From Medicago truncatula (Eukaryota > Streptophyta > Magnoliopsida > Fabales > Fabaceae): a DNA stretch of 64,000 nt. Each line of letters starts with the position of its first letter. Within the stretch, counting starts at the first letter, position 1. This document shows positions 1 to 10,009 of the stretch, piece by piece. Location: positions 40,633,832 through 40,697,831 of the forward strand of contig NC_053046.1 of NCBI RefSeq assembly GCF_003473485.1, in the 5' to 3' direction. The notes beneath the pieces are model-generated. The model was given only the letters and a program-made list of their open reading frames with translations. It was not told where the DNA came from and did no database searches. Made by a program: the position numbers and the translations under genes.

Positions 1-673
1 AATATAATTTTCCACAGTCCATACATGCACGATGATATAAAGACAACATTTCAACATCACCTCACTTTCATTCCACAAAGTTCTCATCACATGCCATCCA
101 GCATAGCCATGACATCACTTCCAAGACTCTTTTTACTCACTGTCGTTTGAAATTTCAATGAATTTGACCAAGTCACAACTCATGTGTCATTTTGTCTAAA
201 GTATGTTTTTGGTTTAAATCACAGTAGTACAGCCTGCAAACTAGTAAAGCCTTAATTTTACCGGACTCATCGTCTGTCTAAACATACACTTAAGTTAATT
301 AAATCTCTTCTCTTCTTCCAAAAGTGATTTCAATAGTATTATTTTTTATTTCTAAATAATCTAGTAACCAAATTCATATACACTAAATATTGAAAAATAG
401 ATAATTGCTTATTCGAATTTACACCCAGTACGTCAACTATTTTTCTGTCTTTTTACCACATGAACAATACTTACTGCATCGTTTCTATCCATTCTATCCA
501 GAAAGTATGTCAATGATACGTTGATAATAATTTAAAAGAAAAATATAAGTTATCAAATGTAATGTTTACCATATATAAATAATGCTGTCACGCCTTCAAT
601 ATTCTAACCAATTCTCTAGAATCTCTACACTAATCAGTCCTACTGAGTTTGGAGGTTTCCTATTCCTATTTCC
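1..673. other. 5' flank of the first UGT gene
   Basis: No gene is seen here. The stretch is AT-rich and holds the left-most copy of an upstream block found near most UGTs of the cluster: pyrimidine-rich DNA with TCACCTCACTTTCATTCCAC, then the core AGCCATGACATCACT at 105-119. The core lies about 640 bp before the start codon at 760. Because the whole flank is duplicated with the genes, its conservation alone does not prove regulatory function. Confidence 0.6.
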
Positions 674-683
674 TATATAAATA
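674..683 (+). promoter_or_regulatory. TATA box of the UGT at 760
   Basis: The sequence TATATAAATA lies 77 bp before the start codon, a normal plant TATA-to-ATG spacing with a short leader. The leader that follows (CAAAGAACAATTC and AGTAAGTGTATATCC) recurs before the UGTs at 10010 and 36219, so the transcribed leader is part of the conserved unit. Confidence 0.55.
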
Positions 684-759
684 AACATATCAAAGAACAA
701 TTCAAAAAATAAAAAATAGTAACACAGTAAGTGTATATCCTATTATCCTGTGCTTCAAG

Positions 760-2196
760 ATGAAGAAAGCAGAAGTGGTGTTTATCCCTTTTCCTGGTGT
801 GAGCCATCTAGTTTCCACCCTTGAATTCGCGAAGCTTCTAATCAATCGTGATAACCGTCTCCGAGTAACTGTTTTAGTTATCAAATTCCCACATATATCA
901 GAAAATGATGTCAACACTAAATCCCTTCCTATCTCAGATTCTCTCAACATCATCAACCTTCCAGAAGTTTCTCTTCCTCCAAACACCAATCCAGGTTTCG
1001 CTTCCATGCCTGCTCTCCTCGAAGCTCAGAAACCAAATGTCAAACAAGCCGTTTCTAACCTCACTACTGGAGGAGGAGAAAATGGAGTCCTCGCCACCAT
1101 CGTTGTTGACATGTTCTGCACCACCATGATTGATATTGCCAAAGAATTTTCAGTTCCTATGCTCGTCTTCTTCACTTCTGGCGTTGCTTCCCTTGGTTTG
1201 AATCTTCATATTCATACCCTCCGTGAACGAGACAACGTTGATTCAACTCAGTTGCAGCAGCAGAAAGAGTTAGCCATCCCGACTTTCGCTCACTTGTTTC
1301 CTTCAAGCTCATTGCCTGGTTCCGTCCTAAGCAAGGAATGGGAACCGTTTTTCATGAGCTTCATAGAAGGCCTCAAGAATGCCGATGGCATTATAGTAAA
1401 TTCATTTGAAGAGCTAGAATCACACGCGGTTCACTCCTTTTTCAATCATCCTGAATTAACAAGTTTACCAATTATATATCCGGTAGGACCTATATTAAGT
1501 CCTGAGCCCAAAACCAAGGACGTTGTTGGTTCTGATATCATCAACTGGCTTGATGATCAACCTCTTTCTTCTGTTGTTTTCCTCTGCTTTGGGAGCAGGG
1601 GTTGTTTCGATGAGGACCAGGTTAAGGAGATCGCACATGCTATTGAGAATAGTGGGGCCCACTTCGTATGGTCTCTCCGTAAACCAGCACCAAAGGGCGC
1701 CATGGCTGCACCTTCTGATTACACTCTTTCTGATCTGTGTTCGGTTTTACCAGAAGGATTCTTAGATCGAACGGAAGAGATTGGAAGGGTGATTGGTTGG
1801 GCCCCACAAGCCCAAATACTAGCACATCCAGCCATAGGAGGATTTGTTTCACATTGTGGCTGGAATTCCACACTCGAGAGCATATATTTTGGTGTGCCCA
1901 TTGCAACATGGCCGCTCTTTGCTGAGCAACAGGTTAATGCTTTTGAATTGGTGTGTGAGTTGAAGATTTCCGTGGAGATTGCGTTAGATTATAGGGTGGA
2001 GTTTAACAGTGGTCCTAACTATCTTTTGACTGCTGACAAGATTGAGAAAGGAATAAGGAGTGTGTTGGATAAGGATGGAGAGTTCAGGAAAAAAATGAAA
2101 GAGATGAGTGAAAAGAGTAAGAAGACTCTGTTAGAAGGAGGATCTTCCTCCATTTATTTAAGTCGTTTAATTGATTATATTATGAACCAGGTATGA
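760..2196 (+). CDS. UDP-glycosyltransferase, UGT71-like (group E)
   Basis: A 478-residue, single-exon family-1 glycosyltransferase of normal length (about 470-490). The N-terminal acceptor domain starts [13 protein letters not shown] and carries the expected catalytic His16. Asp117 (in VVDMFC) fits the activating Asp of the His-Asp dyad. The C-terminal domain holds the 44-residue PSPG box from Trp347 to Gln390, with HCGWNS and the closing Glu-Gln typical of UDP-glucose users. There is no signal peptide or membrane segment, so it should be cytosolic. Overall likeness is to UGT71, including UGT71G1 of M. truncatula, which acts on triterpenes and flavonoids. The acceptor here is unknown. The middle region is close to the copy at 4399 (shared [19 protein letters not shown]), suggesting recent duplication or gene conversion. 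Confidence 0.9.
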   Translation: MKKAEVVFIPFPGVSHLVSTLEFAKLLINRDNRLRVTVLVIKFPHISENDVNTKSLPISDSLNIINLPEVSLPPNTNPGFASMPALLEAQKPNVKQAVSNLTTGGGENGVLATIVVDMFCTTMIDIAKEFSVPMLVFFTSGVASLGLNLHIHTLRERDNVDSTQLQQQKELAIPTFAHLFPSSSLPGSVLSKEWEPFFMSFIEGLKNADGIIVNSFEELESHAVHSFFNHPELTSLPIIYPVGPILSPEPKTKDVVGSDIINWLDDQPLSSVVFLCFGSRGCFDEDQVKEIAHAIENSGAHFVWSLRKPAPKGAMAAPSDYTLSDLCSVLPEGFLDRTEEIGRVIGWAPQAQILAHPAIGGFVSHCGWNSTLESIYFGVPIATWPLFAEQQVNAFELVCELKISVEIALDYRVEFNSGPNYLLTADKIEKGIRSVLDKDGEFRKKMKEMSEKSKKTLLEGGSSSIYLSRLIDYIMNQV

Positions 2197-2613
2197 AATT
2201 AAACTATCCTAGTACCTACTTACAAAAATGTAAGAGGTGCACATGTTATTTTTGTGTCCAGTGTACTCATCCTTATATATTGTAATAACTTCTACTCAAT
2301 GAATGAAGCTTGTGCACAAATTGTAACAAAAAAACTTAAAATAACTAGTTTGTTATAAACATCTAACTTAAAAGATTGCAGGAGGTATTTGGCCTTTAAT
2401 TTTTTTATGTAAACACAATTTGGTTAAGAATAAAAATGTATCAGTAACATACAGGAAGAATCAATTCTATCAACCCTGCTTTTTTTAATGATCCAAAAAA
2501 CTTCCTTACAGACCAGCACAAATTGCATACAAAATGTTCTCAATCCCACTGAAAAAGATGTATCTGATAAAACCAAGGTAATACAAAACCGAAAAATTCC
2601 CACATCAGAAACC
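2197..2613. other. 3' flank with conserved UGT 3' module
   Basis: This is the 3' flank of the gene at 760. The segment at 2268-2317 (ACTTCTACTCAATGAATGAA and GCTTGTGCAC) is a repeated 3' module. It is found in this orientation at about 6405-6458 and in the opposite orientation at 27381-27431, 35023-35074 and 38376-38426. It probably contains the mRNA 3' end, because it follows the stop codon by only about 75-120 bp. Confidence 0.6.
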
Positions 2614-2830
2614 AAAGATCCTCCCTCTAATAGATCTAGTCTTCTTACATGTTTCACTTATCTCTTGCACTTTCTTTCTTACCTCTCCATCCTTATACAA
2701 CACACTCTTTATTCCTCTCTCAATTTTGTCCGCAGTTAAAAGAGAGTTAGACTCACCAATAAACTCCAACCTCTAATCTAACGTAATCTCCACGACCATC
2801 TTCAACTCACACATACTTATACATTGATCT
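2614..2830 (-). pseudogene. Relic of a UGT C-terminus, antisense
   Basis: Read on the minus strand, this stretch matches the last 70 or so residues of the neighbouring UGTs: recognisable pieces are LLTADKIERGIKSVL, KDGEVRKKV and EISETCKK. An in-frame stop interrupts the LDYR region, and the end near LLEGGSS is scrambled. Nothing of the PSPG box or N-terminal half is visible to its right, where the sequence loses similarity near 2830. It is convergent with the gene at 760, exactly as the gene at 6880 is to 4399 and 13148 is to 10010. It is therefore best read as the dead partner of a convergent pair. Confidence 0.8.
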
Positions 2831-3106
2831 AACCACCCCCTTGCAAATTCTACTCCAACGGCTATTTCTTCTAATTAGACATGTATTCGATTTGATGCTT
2901 TAGATACTAAGAAAACTGTAATGGTTCAAATGTTTAAGTCCAGAGTCAATTTTCAAAGGGTGCCGCATGTTGATGGATCCTTGCCAGTCGATGCCCCAGT
3001 CAGATGAATCAATTGTGAAGAAATGGTTTTAACACATTTATTTCCTGGCATAAAATCTTATTAACCGATGCAAGTGATACAACCGGAACAAATGCAATTA
3101 ATTATA

Positions 3107-3534
3107 GACTTAAATATGTATTTCATCCTTGCAATTAGGGGTCGTTTAAAAATTGGTCTCTGTAATCGCTAATCCTGGCAATTTACCCTTGCATTGTTTA
3201 ATCATTTAAAATTTCGTCCCTCTCCCCACTTAATCACTGGCATGTCACTAATTTGATGACGTGGCAATCACTGCCATACATGAAATTCCAATTTTACCCC
3301 TGAGTTTCCAATTCTTTCTTCAATATTTGTCCTCTTCTTAAGGGCAAAATTGGAATTTCATGTGTGGTAGTGATTGCCACGTCATCGAATTAGTGACGTG
3401 GCAGTGATTAAGTTGGTCAAAGGACGAAATTTTAAATGATTAATGATTGCAAGGCTAGTTTGCAAAGATTAGCGAATACAGGGACCAATTTTTAAATGAC
3501 CCCTAATTGCAAGGATGAAATACATATTTAAGCC
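3107..3534. mobile_element. Mutator-like MITE, 428 bp, long inverted repeats
   Basis: The ends are long inverted repeats: the left begins GACTTAAATATGTATTTCAT and the right ends with its complement (GGCTTAAATATG read inward). The repeats extend about 200 bp inward, including paired ACGTGGCA stretches, so the element can fold back almost completely. A perfect 9-bp target duplication TTAATTATA lies at 3098-3106 and 3535-3543, as made by Mutator-like transposases. There is no coding capacity. Confidence 0.85.
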
Positions 3535-3543
3535 TTAATTATA

Positions 3544-4398
3544 TAACCACCATACATGTTAGAGTCTGAGTGATAAAAGATATAAAGAAATTAGAGGTTG
3601 CTTATAGGAGGGATTAAACCATGGATAGGTGTGTGTTAGAAGCTTCCACATCACAGGATGATCCACAGGCCACATTTATGATCATGCCAAGACTTGTGCC
3701 ATGATTCCCTCGACGGTTTCAACGGGATCACACCGATTAGTCCGAATCCTGACATTTATGAACTTCATTTTACAGAACTATAAAAAACAAAAACATTTAT
3801 TATGAGAAGCTAGAACCATGAGATTGCAGTCAAGAGGAAATTATTGTAAAAAATTCAATCCACAAAGCTCCAAACCAATCCAAAATATTATAGAAAAAAG
3901 AGGCAGCCTGCACTGCACTGCATTGTCCTTAGTCAAACACATGCCCACAAACCTCATAGTGTGAATTATTTTATGACTTTCCACGGTCAATACATGCACT
4001 TTAATAGCTGCTAGCCATCTATCCATTGAATAATTTAAAGACAAACATTTAAATCTCACCTGACTTTCATTCCAGCCAGCAAAGCCATGACATCACTACC
4101 AGCCAGCAAGCTACTATTGATAATGTTGTTTTAGATTAAAAACTAAAATGTGAGAAAAAATTCCAACAAGATAAATTATACTAATTCTTTTTCAGCACAT
4201 AATTTTCATGATCCATATACACATGACATATATAAATGATGATAAATGATACTGATTCTTTTTTTTGGTAAATAAATGATGCTAATTCTGTACACTAATT
4301 CATTTTGTTCCTATGTAATAAAACATGTACATCAAATATCAAATTCATAGAGTCACACACACACTTCTACCACCAAAAAAGAGAGAGCCACTCACAAC
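3544..4398. other. 5' flank of the UGT pseudogene at 4399
   Basis: No gene. The stretch contains the conserved upstream core AGCCATGACATCACT at 4083-4097 and a second shared block near 3860-3910 (AAAAGAGGCAGCCTGCA). From about 4200 the sequence runs parallel to the flank of the gene at 21796 (both have ACATATATAAATGAT and ACACACACTTCTA), so these two genes share a promoter type that differs from the 760/10010 type. Confidence 0.6.
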
Positions 4399-5830
4399 AT
4401 GAAGAAAGCAGAAGTGGTGTTTATCCCTTCTCCTGGTGTTGGCCATTTAGTTTCCACCCTTGAGTTCGCGAAACTTCTAATCAACCGTGATAACCGTCTC
4501 CGAATAACTGTTTTAGTCCTCAAATTTCCACACGCCACTGAAACTGATGTATACAGTAAATCTCTTCCAATCTCCGATTCAATCCGCATCATCAACCTTC
4601 CAGAATGCTCTCTTCCCCCAAACACTAATCCAGTTTCCTCCATGTCCGCTCACCTTGAAGCTCAGAAACCAAACGTCAAACAAGCCGTATCTAACCTCAT
4701 TACTGGTGAAGCAAGTGGAGTCCTCGCAGCTTTCGTTGTTGACATGTCCTGCACAGCCATGATTGATGTTGCCAAAGAGTTCTCCATCCCTACACTCGTC
4801 TTCTTCACTTCCAGTGTAGCTTTCCTTGGTTTGACTCTCTATCTTCACAATATGTTTGAACAAGTAGATTCAACTCAGTTGCTGCAGCAGAACGAGTTAG
4901 CCATTCCGACTTTCACCAATTTGTTTCCTTCAAACTCATTGCCACGTTCCCTGCTAAGCAAGGAATGGAAACCGGTTTTCAAGAGCTATGCAAGAGGCCT
5001 CAAGAATGCCGATGGAATCATAGTAAATTCATTTGAAGATCTTGAATCTCATGCGGTTCACTCCTTTTTCTCTCATCCTGAATTAACAAGTTTACCAATT
5101 ATATATCCGGTAGGACCTATATTAAGTCCTGAGCCCAAAACCAAGGACATTGTTGGTTCTGATATCATCAAGTGGCTTGATGATCAACCTCTTTCCTCCG
5201 TCGTTTTCCTTTGCTTCGGAAGCAAAGGTTGTTTTGATGAGGATCAGGTTAAGGAGATCGCATGTGCTATTGAGAATAGTAAGTCCCACTTCATATGGTC
5301 TCTCCGTAAACCTGTACCGAAGGGGCGCCAGGGCTGCACCTTCTGATTACACTCTTTCTGATTTGTGTTCGATTTTACCCGAAGGATTCTTAGATCGTAC
5401 GGCAGAGATTGGAAGGGTGATTGGTTGGGCTCCACAAACCCAAATACTAGCCCATCCAGCCACAGGAGGATTTGTTTCACATTGTGGTTGGAATTCCACA
5501 CTCGAGGGCATATACTTTGGTGTGCCCATTGCAACATGGCCGCTCTTTGCTGAACAACAGGTTACTGCTTTTGAATTGGTGTGTGAGCTGAAGATTGCTG
5601 TGGAGATTGCGCTAGATTATAGGGTGGAGTATAGTAGTGGGCCTAACTATCTTTTAACTTCGGACAAGATTGAGAGAGGAATAAGGAGTGTATTGGATAA
5701 GGATGGAGAGTTTAGGAAAACAGTGAAAGAGATGAGTGAAAAGAGCAAGAAGACTTTGTTAGAGGGAGGATCTTCTTCCACTTATTTAGGTCGTTTAATT
5801 GATTATATTATGAACCAGGTATCAAATTAA
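4399..5830 (+). pseudogene. UDP-glycosyltransferase, UGT71-like, one frame break
   Basis: A full-length copy whose reading frame is broken once. The first part (to 5346) has His16 in SPGVGHL, the VVDMSC dyad region and the FLCFGSKG motif. From about 5322 the frame shifts: the copy has GGGG at 5322-5325 where its paralogue at 760 has GGG. The other frame then runs on through a complete PSPG box ([15 protein letters not shown] to AEQQ) to a normal C-terminus ending NQVSN. No other lesion is seen, so this is either a very young pseudogene or a one-base sequence error. As written, the product would stop about 30 residues before the sugar-donor site and be inactive. Confidence 0.85.
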
Positions 5831-6879
5831 ATTGTCCAAGTATCCACATACAAAAAGGTCAGAGGTGCACATATTTAGTGCCCGACAATCTCTCAAAGAA
5901 AGAGCTGTTTAATGTGGTAAATATACATTGCTGTTTCACTTTTTATATTCTATTATATATGTTTGCATGTTTGGTTTAAAGTTAGTAATGTACATTTAAA
6001 GTAAAATTATTTTTTGATAGATAAATAGACATCGACTTCATGTTTGATGCATTCCTTTGATCTTTTTGCAAACAATGTTAGACTTACATAATAACTTCTT
6101 TAGCTATGTAGGCTGATTGGATGATATAGTTTAGCATCCAGAGATGAAATCTTGCATAATAGTAATATATTTTTCTGCTCAATGGTACAGTTACATCATA
6201 AATGTATCTATGTATGTCACAATTGAAGTGGCAAACCTTCATCTAGGATATGGAAGTGGTACAAACCAGTACGAAACTTCTTCAACAAATTGAAGATGAA
6301 AGTAGCCCAAATAGATGCATCTAAGGTAGACACAAAATTGTAGCTTATTTTTCTGTTTTAGCTTTTATTGTACTATGATATGTTATTTTTGTGTATGGTG
6401 TCCGTGATCCTTCTATATTGTATTAACTTCTAGTCAATGAATGAAGCTTGTGCACACTCAACTTATTTTGATTTTTGTATGTAAACTCAATTTGGTTAAG
6501 AATAAAATTGTAACAGTAGCATAGAAGAGTCAATTTTATCAACACTGTTTTTCTTAATGATCCAAAAAGATGTAGTACACAATAAAACCAATGTAATACG
6601 AAATGGAAAAATTCCCAAACCAGAAACCAAAGAGCAATCTTAAACAGAACTACCTGCATATACAAAACAGAACGATTTCTAAGTTTGAATTTTGATTGTC
6701 AAAAACAAATTTGATCATCATCACTTACGCATTGCAATTGATTAGTCATTGGTTGAAAGCGTTGAAATATACTAAAATCTTTAATCAAAGAAAAGAAAGA
6801 ACAACAACTTGTTAGATTGACCTATGTTGATAATAAAACCACAGCCTCTAACCTTTTTGAAAGTGGGTACTACCATAAT
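5831..6879. other. Spacer between two convergent UGTs
   Basis: No gene. The 3' module is at about 6405-6458, followed by a second shared block (TGTAAACTCAATTTGGTTAA, then AATGATCCAAAAA) also present near 2400-2500 and 12955-13035. A short open stretch at 6250-6320 (MEVVQTSTKLLQQIEDESS) follows an AG and precedes GTAGAC, so it could be a relic or alternative exon. I cannot support it as a gene. Confidence 0.5.
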
Positions 6880-8317
6880 TTATTTTGATACCTGATACCT
6901 AATATAATCGATCAAACGACCTAAATAAGTGTAGGAAGATCCTCCATCTAACAGAGTCTTCTTACTTGCTGCACTCATCTCTTTCACTTTCTTCCTTACC
7001 TCTCCATCCTTATCCAACACACTCTTTATTCCTCTCTCAATCTTGTCGGCAGTTAAAAGATAGTTAGACTCGCCATTAAACTCTAACCTATAATCTAATG
7101 CAATCTCCACAGCCATCTTCAGCTCACATACCAATTGAAATGCATTTGTCTGCTGATCAGCAAAGAGCGGCCACGTGGCAACAGGCACACCAAAATATAT
7201 GTTCTCGAGTGTGGAATTCCAGCCACAATGAGAAACAAATCCTCCCGTGGCTGGGTGGGCTAGTATGTGCGTCTGTGGGGCCCATCCAATAACCCTTCCA
7301 ATCTCTGCTGTCCTATCTAAGAATCCTTCTGGTAAAACCGAACTCAAATCAGAAAGAGTGTAATCAGATGGCGCATTCATGGTGTCCTTCGGTGGTGGTT
7401 TACGTAGAGACCACACAAATCGGACCCCAGTATTCTCTACAGCAAGGGCGATCTCCTTAACCTGATCCTCATCGAAAAACCCCCTGCTCCCGAAGCAGAG
7501 GAAAACTTCCGAGGAAGGAGGTTGATCATCAAGCCACTTGACAATATCGTCAGAATCAATGGCGCTCTTGGTTTTGGGCTTGGGGTTTAATATTGGTCCT
7601 ACCGGATATATGGGTAAACCTGCTAGATCAGGATGAGAGACAAAGGAGTGAACGGCATAGGATTCTAGCTCTTCAAATGAATTTACAATAATGGCATCAG
7701 CATTCTTGAGACCTTTCGCATAGCTCATGAAGAAGGACTCCCATTCCTTGCGTAGCACTGAACTGGGCAAAGTGTTTGAAGGAACTGAGTTAGCGAAACC
7801 TCGGATGGCCAACTCAGTCTGCTGCAGCAACTGAGTGGAATCAACGTTGTCTCGTTCAAACATATTATGAATATGAAGATTTCAAACCAAGGAAAGCAAC
7901 ACCGGAAGTGAAGAAGACGAGCGTAGGGACAGAAAATTCTTTTACAACATCAATCATGGTGGTGCAGAACATGTCAACAATGAATGCAGCTAGGACTCCA
8001 TTTTCTGGTGCTTTAGTGAGGTTGGAGACGGCTTTTTTGACGTTTGGTTTCTGAGCTTTGAGGAGATCCACCATGCCGGAAGTTATATTGGAGTTTGGGG
8101 GAAGAGAACATTCTGGAAGGTCGACAATGTTAAGAGAATCGTCGATGGCAAGGGATTTAGTGTAGACATCTATTTCTGTTGTGTGTGGAAATTTCATGAC
8201 CAAGATAGTTATTCGGAGACGGTTATCACGGTTGATTAGAAGCTTTGCAAATTCGAGGGTGGAAACTAGATGACCAACACCAGGTGAAGAGATAATCACC
8301 ACTTCTGCTTTCTTCAT
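6880..8317 (-). pseudogene. UDP-glycosyltransferase, UGT71-like, one frame break
   Basis: A full-length minus-strand copy. I place the start at 8317 because MKKAEVV begins every paralogue there; an upstream in-frame ATG at 8449 is not conserved. The first part has His16 and VDMFC; the second has FLCFGSRG and an intact PSPG box ([15 protein letters not shown] to ADQQ). The break is in a TTT run at 7880-7882, where paralogues have TT, just before MFERDNVDSTQ. Apart from this one-base gain the two halves are clean, so recent death or a sequence error are both possible. AEQQ has become ADQQ, which keeps the acidic residue and final Gln of the box. It is convergent with the copy at 4399. Confidence 0.85.
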
Positions 8318-8474
8318 CCTGGATATGCACTTACTCAGTGTGAGTGACTGTGTTCTCAATTGTTCTTTGATGTCCTTTTTGTTATATAGAAATAGAAATA
8401 GAAATAGTGTGTAGACAATTATTAGAAGTATACATGGTTTACATTGCATTACTTTGTTTTTTCAATTATTATTA

Positions 8475-8630
8475 GAGAAATGATATCTGTACAACCAGTT
8501 TTTGACAACTTTCTCTCTCATACTCACATTATCCTCTTATTCTCTCTCCATTGTTTTTGACCAATGAAAAGAGATAAAAAAAAAGTTGTCACAAAAATTG
8601 TATAATATGGTTGTTTAAATAACACTACTC
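8475..8630. mobile_element. Small MITE-like foldback, about 156 bp
   Basis: Imperfect inverted ends pair GAGAAATGATATCTGTACAA at the left with the complement of TTGTTTAAATAACACTACTC at the right. Both continue inward through a shared ACAACTTT stretch. The length and the lack of coding capacity fit a MITE. No clear target duplication beyond TA is seen, so the superfamily is uncertain. Confidence 0.5.
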
Positions 8631-9124
8631 ATATTTATAATTAGTATCTATGTATCATTGTCGTGTCTTTGAATGTATTATAACCTTCTAATTAAGGATG
8701 AATAAAATGGATACAACTAAAATCACTTTTGAAGAAGAGGCAAACTGGAATAGTTTAAGTGCATAACGACGAGTTTTTGATGGAATTACACCGTGTCACC
8801 ACCATAACTTTAGCAAGTAATACACTTTAAAGTTTCAACAAAATAATTGCGGTGTGATGGTTTTGTCAATTCAGCCTAGGAGTGATGTCATGGCTTTGCT
8901 TACTGGTATAGGATGGAAATTATGTGGAATAAGAAAAGTGAGGTGAGATTGAAATGCTTGTGTCTTTGTATCATAGAAGATAGGATGGATAGTGGTGTAG
9001 GTAGGTGGGATTGATAGTAAATATTTACTCCTTACTAACTTTATATATGGACCGTGCAATTTTTCATGGTGAACAAGGATTTGTAAAATTGAATTGTGAC
9101 AGTTTAATTTTTCATGGGGAACAA
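8631..9124. other. Head-to-head promoter region, left half
   Basis: No gene. This is the far upstream flank of the minus-strand UGT at 6880. It carries the upstream core in reverse (AGTGATGTCATGGCT, 8881-8895). The equivalent plus-strand core for the gene at 10010 is at 9521-9535, making a rough mirror image around the SINE. Confidence 0.55.
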
Positions 9125-9316
9125 CCTATTGGGGTTGGCATAGTAGTTGACTTAGGATCTTGGAATGTGCTTCTTTAAAGGTCTCAGGTTCGATTTTCTA
9201 TGGTGTCAATTTTGCTCTGGCTTAAAACGGAGCCCCCTCAAGTGGACGGTGAGATTAATCCCCTCGGATTAGTTGGTCATTGGTCAGATACTGAGTTTTA
9301 AAAAAAAATATATATA
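9125..9316 (+). mobile_element. tRNA-derived SINE, about 190 bp
   Basis: It has an RNA polymerase III A-box-like sequence (GGTTGGCATAGTAGTTG, about 9134-9150) and a B box (GGTTCGATT at 9188-9196). It ends in an A-rich, TA-repeat tail. A perfect 14-bp target duplication, TTCATGGGGAACAA, flanks it at 9111-9124 and 9317-9330. Length, promoter boxes, tail and duplication together identify a plant SINE mobilised by LINE machinery. The perfect duplication suggests a fairly recent insertion. Confidence 0.85.
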
Positions 9317-9330
9317 TTCATGGGGAACAA

Positions 9331-10009
9331 GGATTTTGAGATGATTTGTAGTTGAAAAGTGTTCCAAAACAATCCAAAATAAAATAGAAAAAAAGAGGCA
9401 GCCTGCACATTAGCCAATAGCCGCCACCCATGCATCCATTGTCCCCATAATATAAAGACAAACATGTGAATCTCACGTGACTTTCATTCCACGTAAATTG
9501 CATCTCATACCAGCCAGCAAAGCCATGACATCACTTCCAACTCTAAGATTCGTTACTTAGTCTTGTTTGAAACTTCAATGAATTTGACAAAATCACAATA
9601 CAAAATGGTTTTTGTTTAAATAGTACGTGGTGATTATACAAATCTCACTGTCAATTTAAACATGTATTTAAATTAATGGTTTCGGTTGTATTCGTTGTAT
9701 TCATCCTTAATTAGAAGGTGCGACAATAATACGTAGAATCGATAATAAATATAAAATAAAAATGAAAGTTATAAATTTAATGTAACGTAAACTATATAGT
9801 ATATTAGTAATGGTGACAACACAATTCATATCAAAAAAGAAAAATAATGATGCTCAACAAACGCCTCTAGAATTTCTACGTACACTGACTAGTCCTACCG
9901 AAAATGAGAGTTTCCTACACTCCTATTTCCTAAATAAATATACAAGTATATCAAAGAACAATTCAAAAAACAGTAACTTACAGAGTAAGGGTATATCCTG
10001 TGCTCCAAG
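9331..10009. other. 5' flank of the UGT at 10010
   Basis: No gene. It contains the block AGAGGCAGCCTGCA (about 9392-9408), the core AGCCATGACATCACT at 9521-9535, and a leader like that of the gene at 760 (CAAAGAACAATTC, TATCCTGTGCTCCAAG). A TATA-like CTAAATAAATATAC lies about 80 bp before the start. Confidence 0.6.

Noticed and set aside
5244-5537. Minus-strand frames over the UGT C-termini (also at 1640-1909, 13360-13704, 20286-20666, 33251-33517)
   Set aside because: They recur at the same position of each UGT because the sense codon use leaves the antisense open. No independent evidence.
4399-5830. Explaining the frame break as an intron
   Set aside because: No GT-AG pair spans the site, and the two frames meet within a few bases of a homopolymer, which fits a one-base gain.
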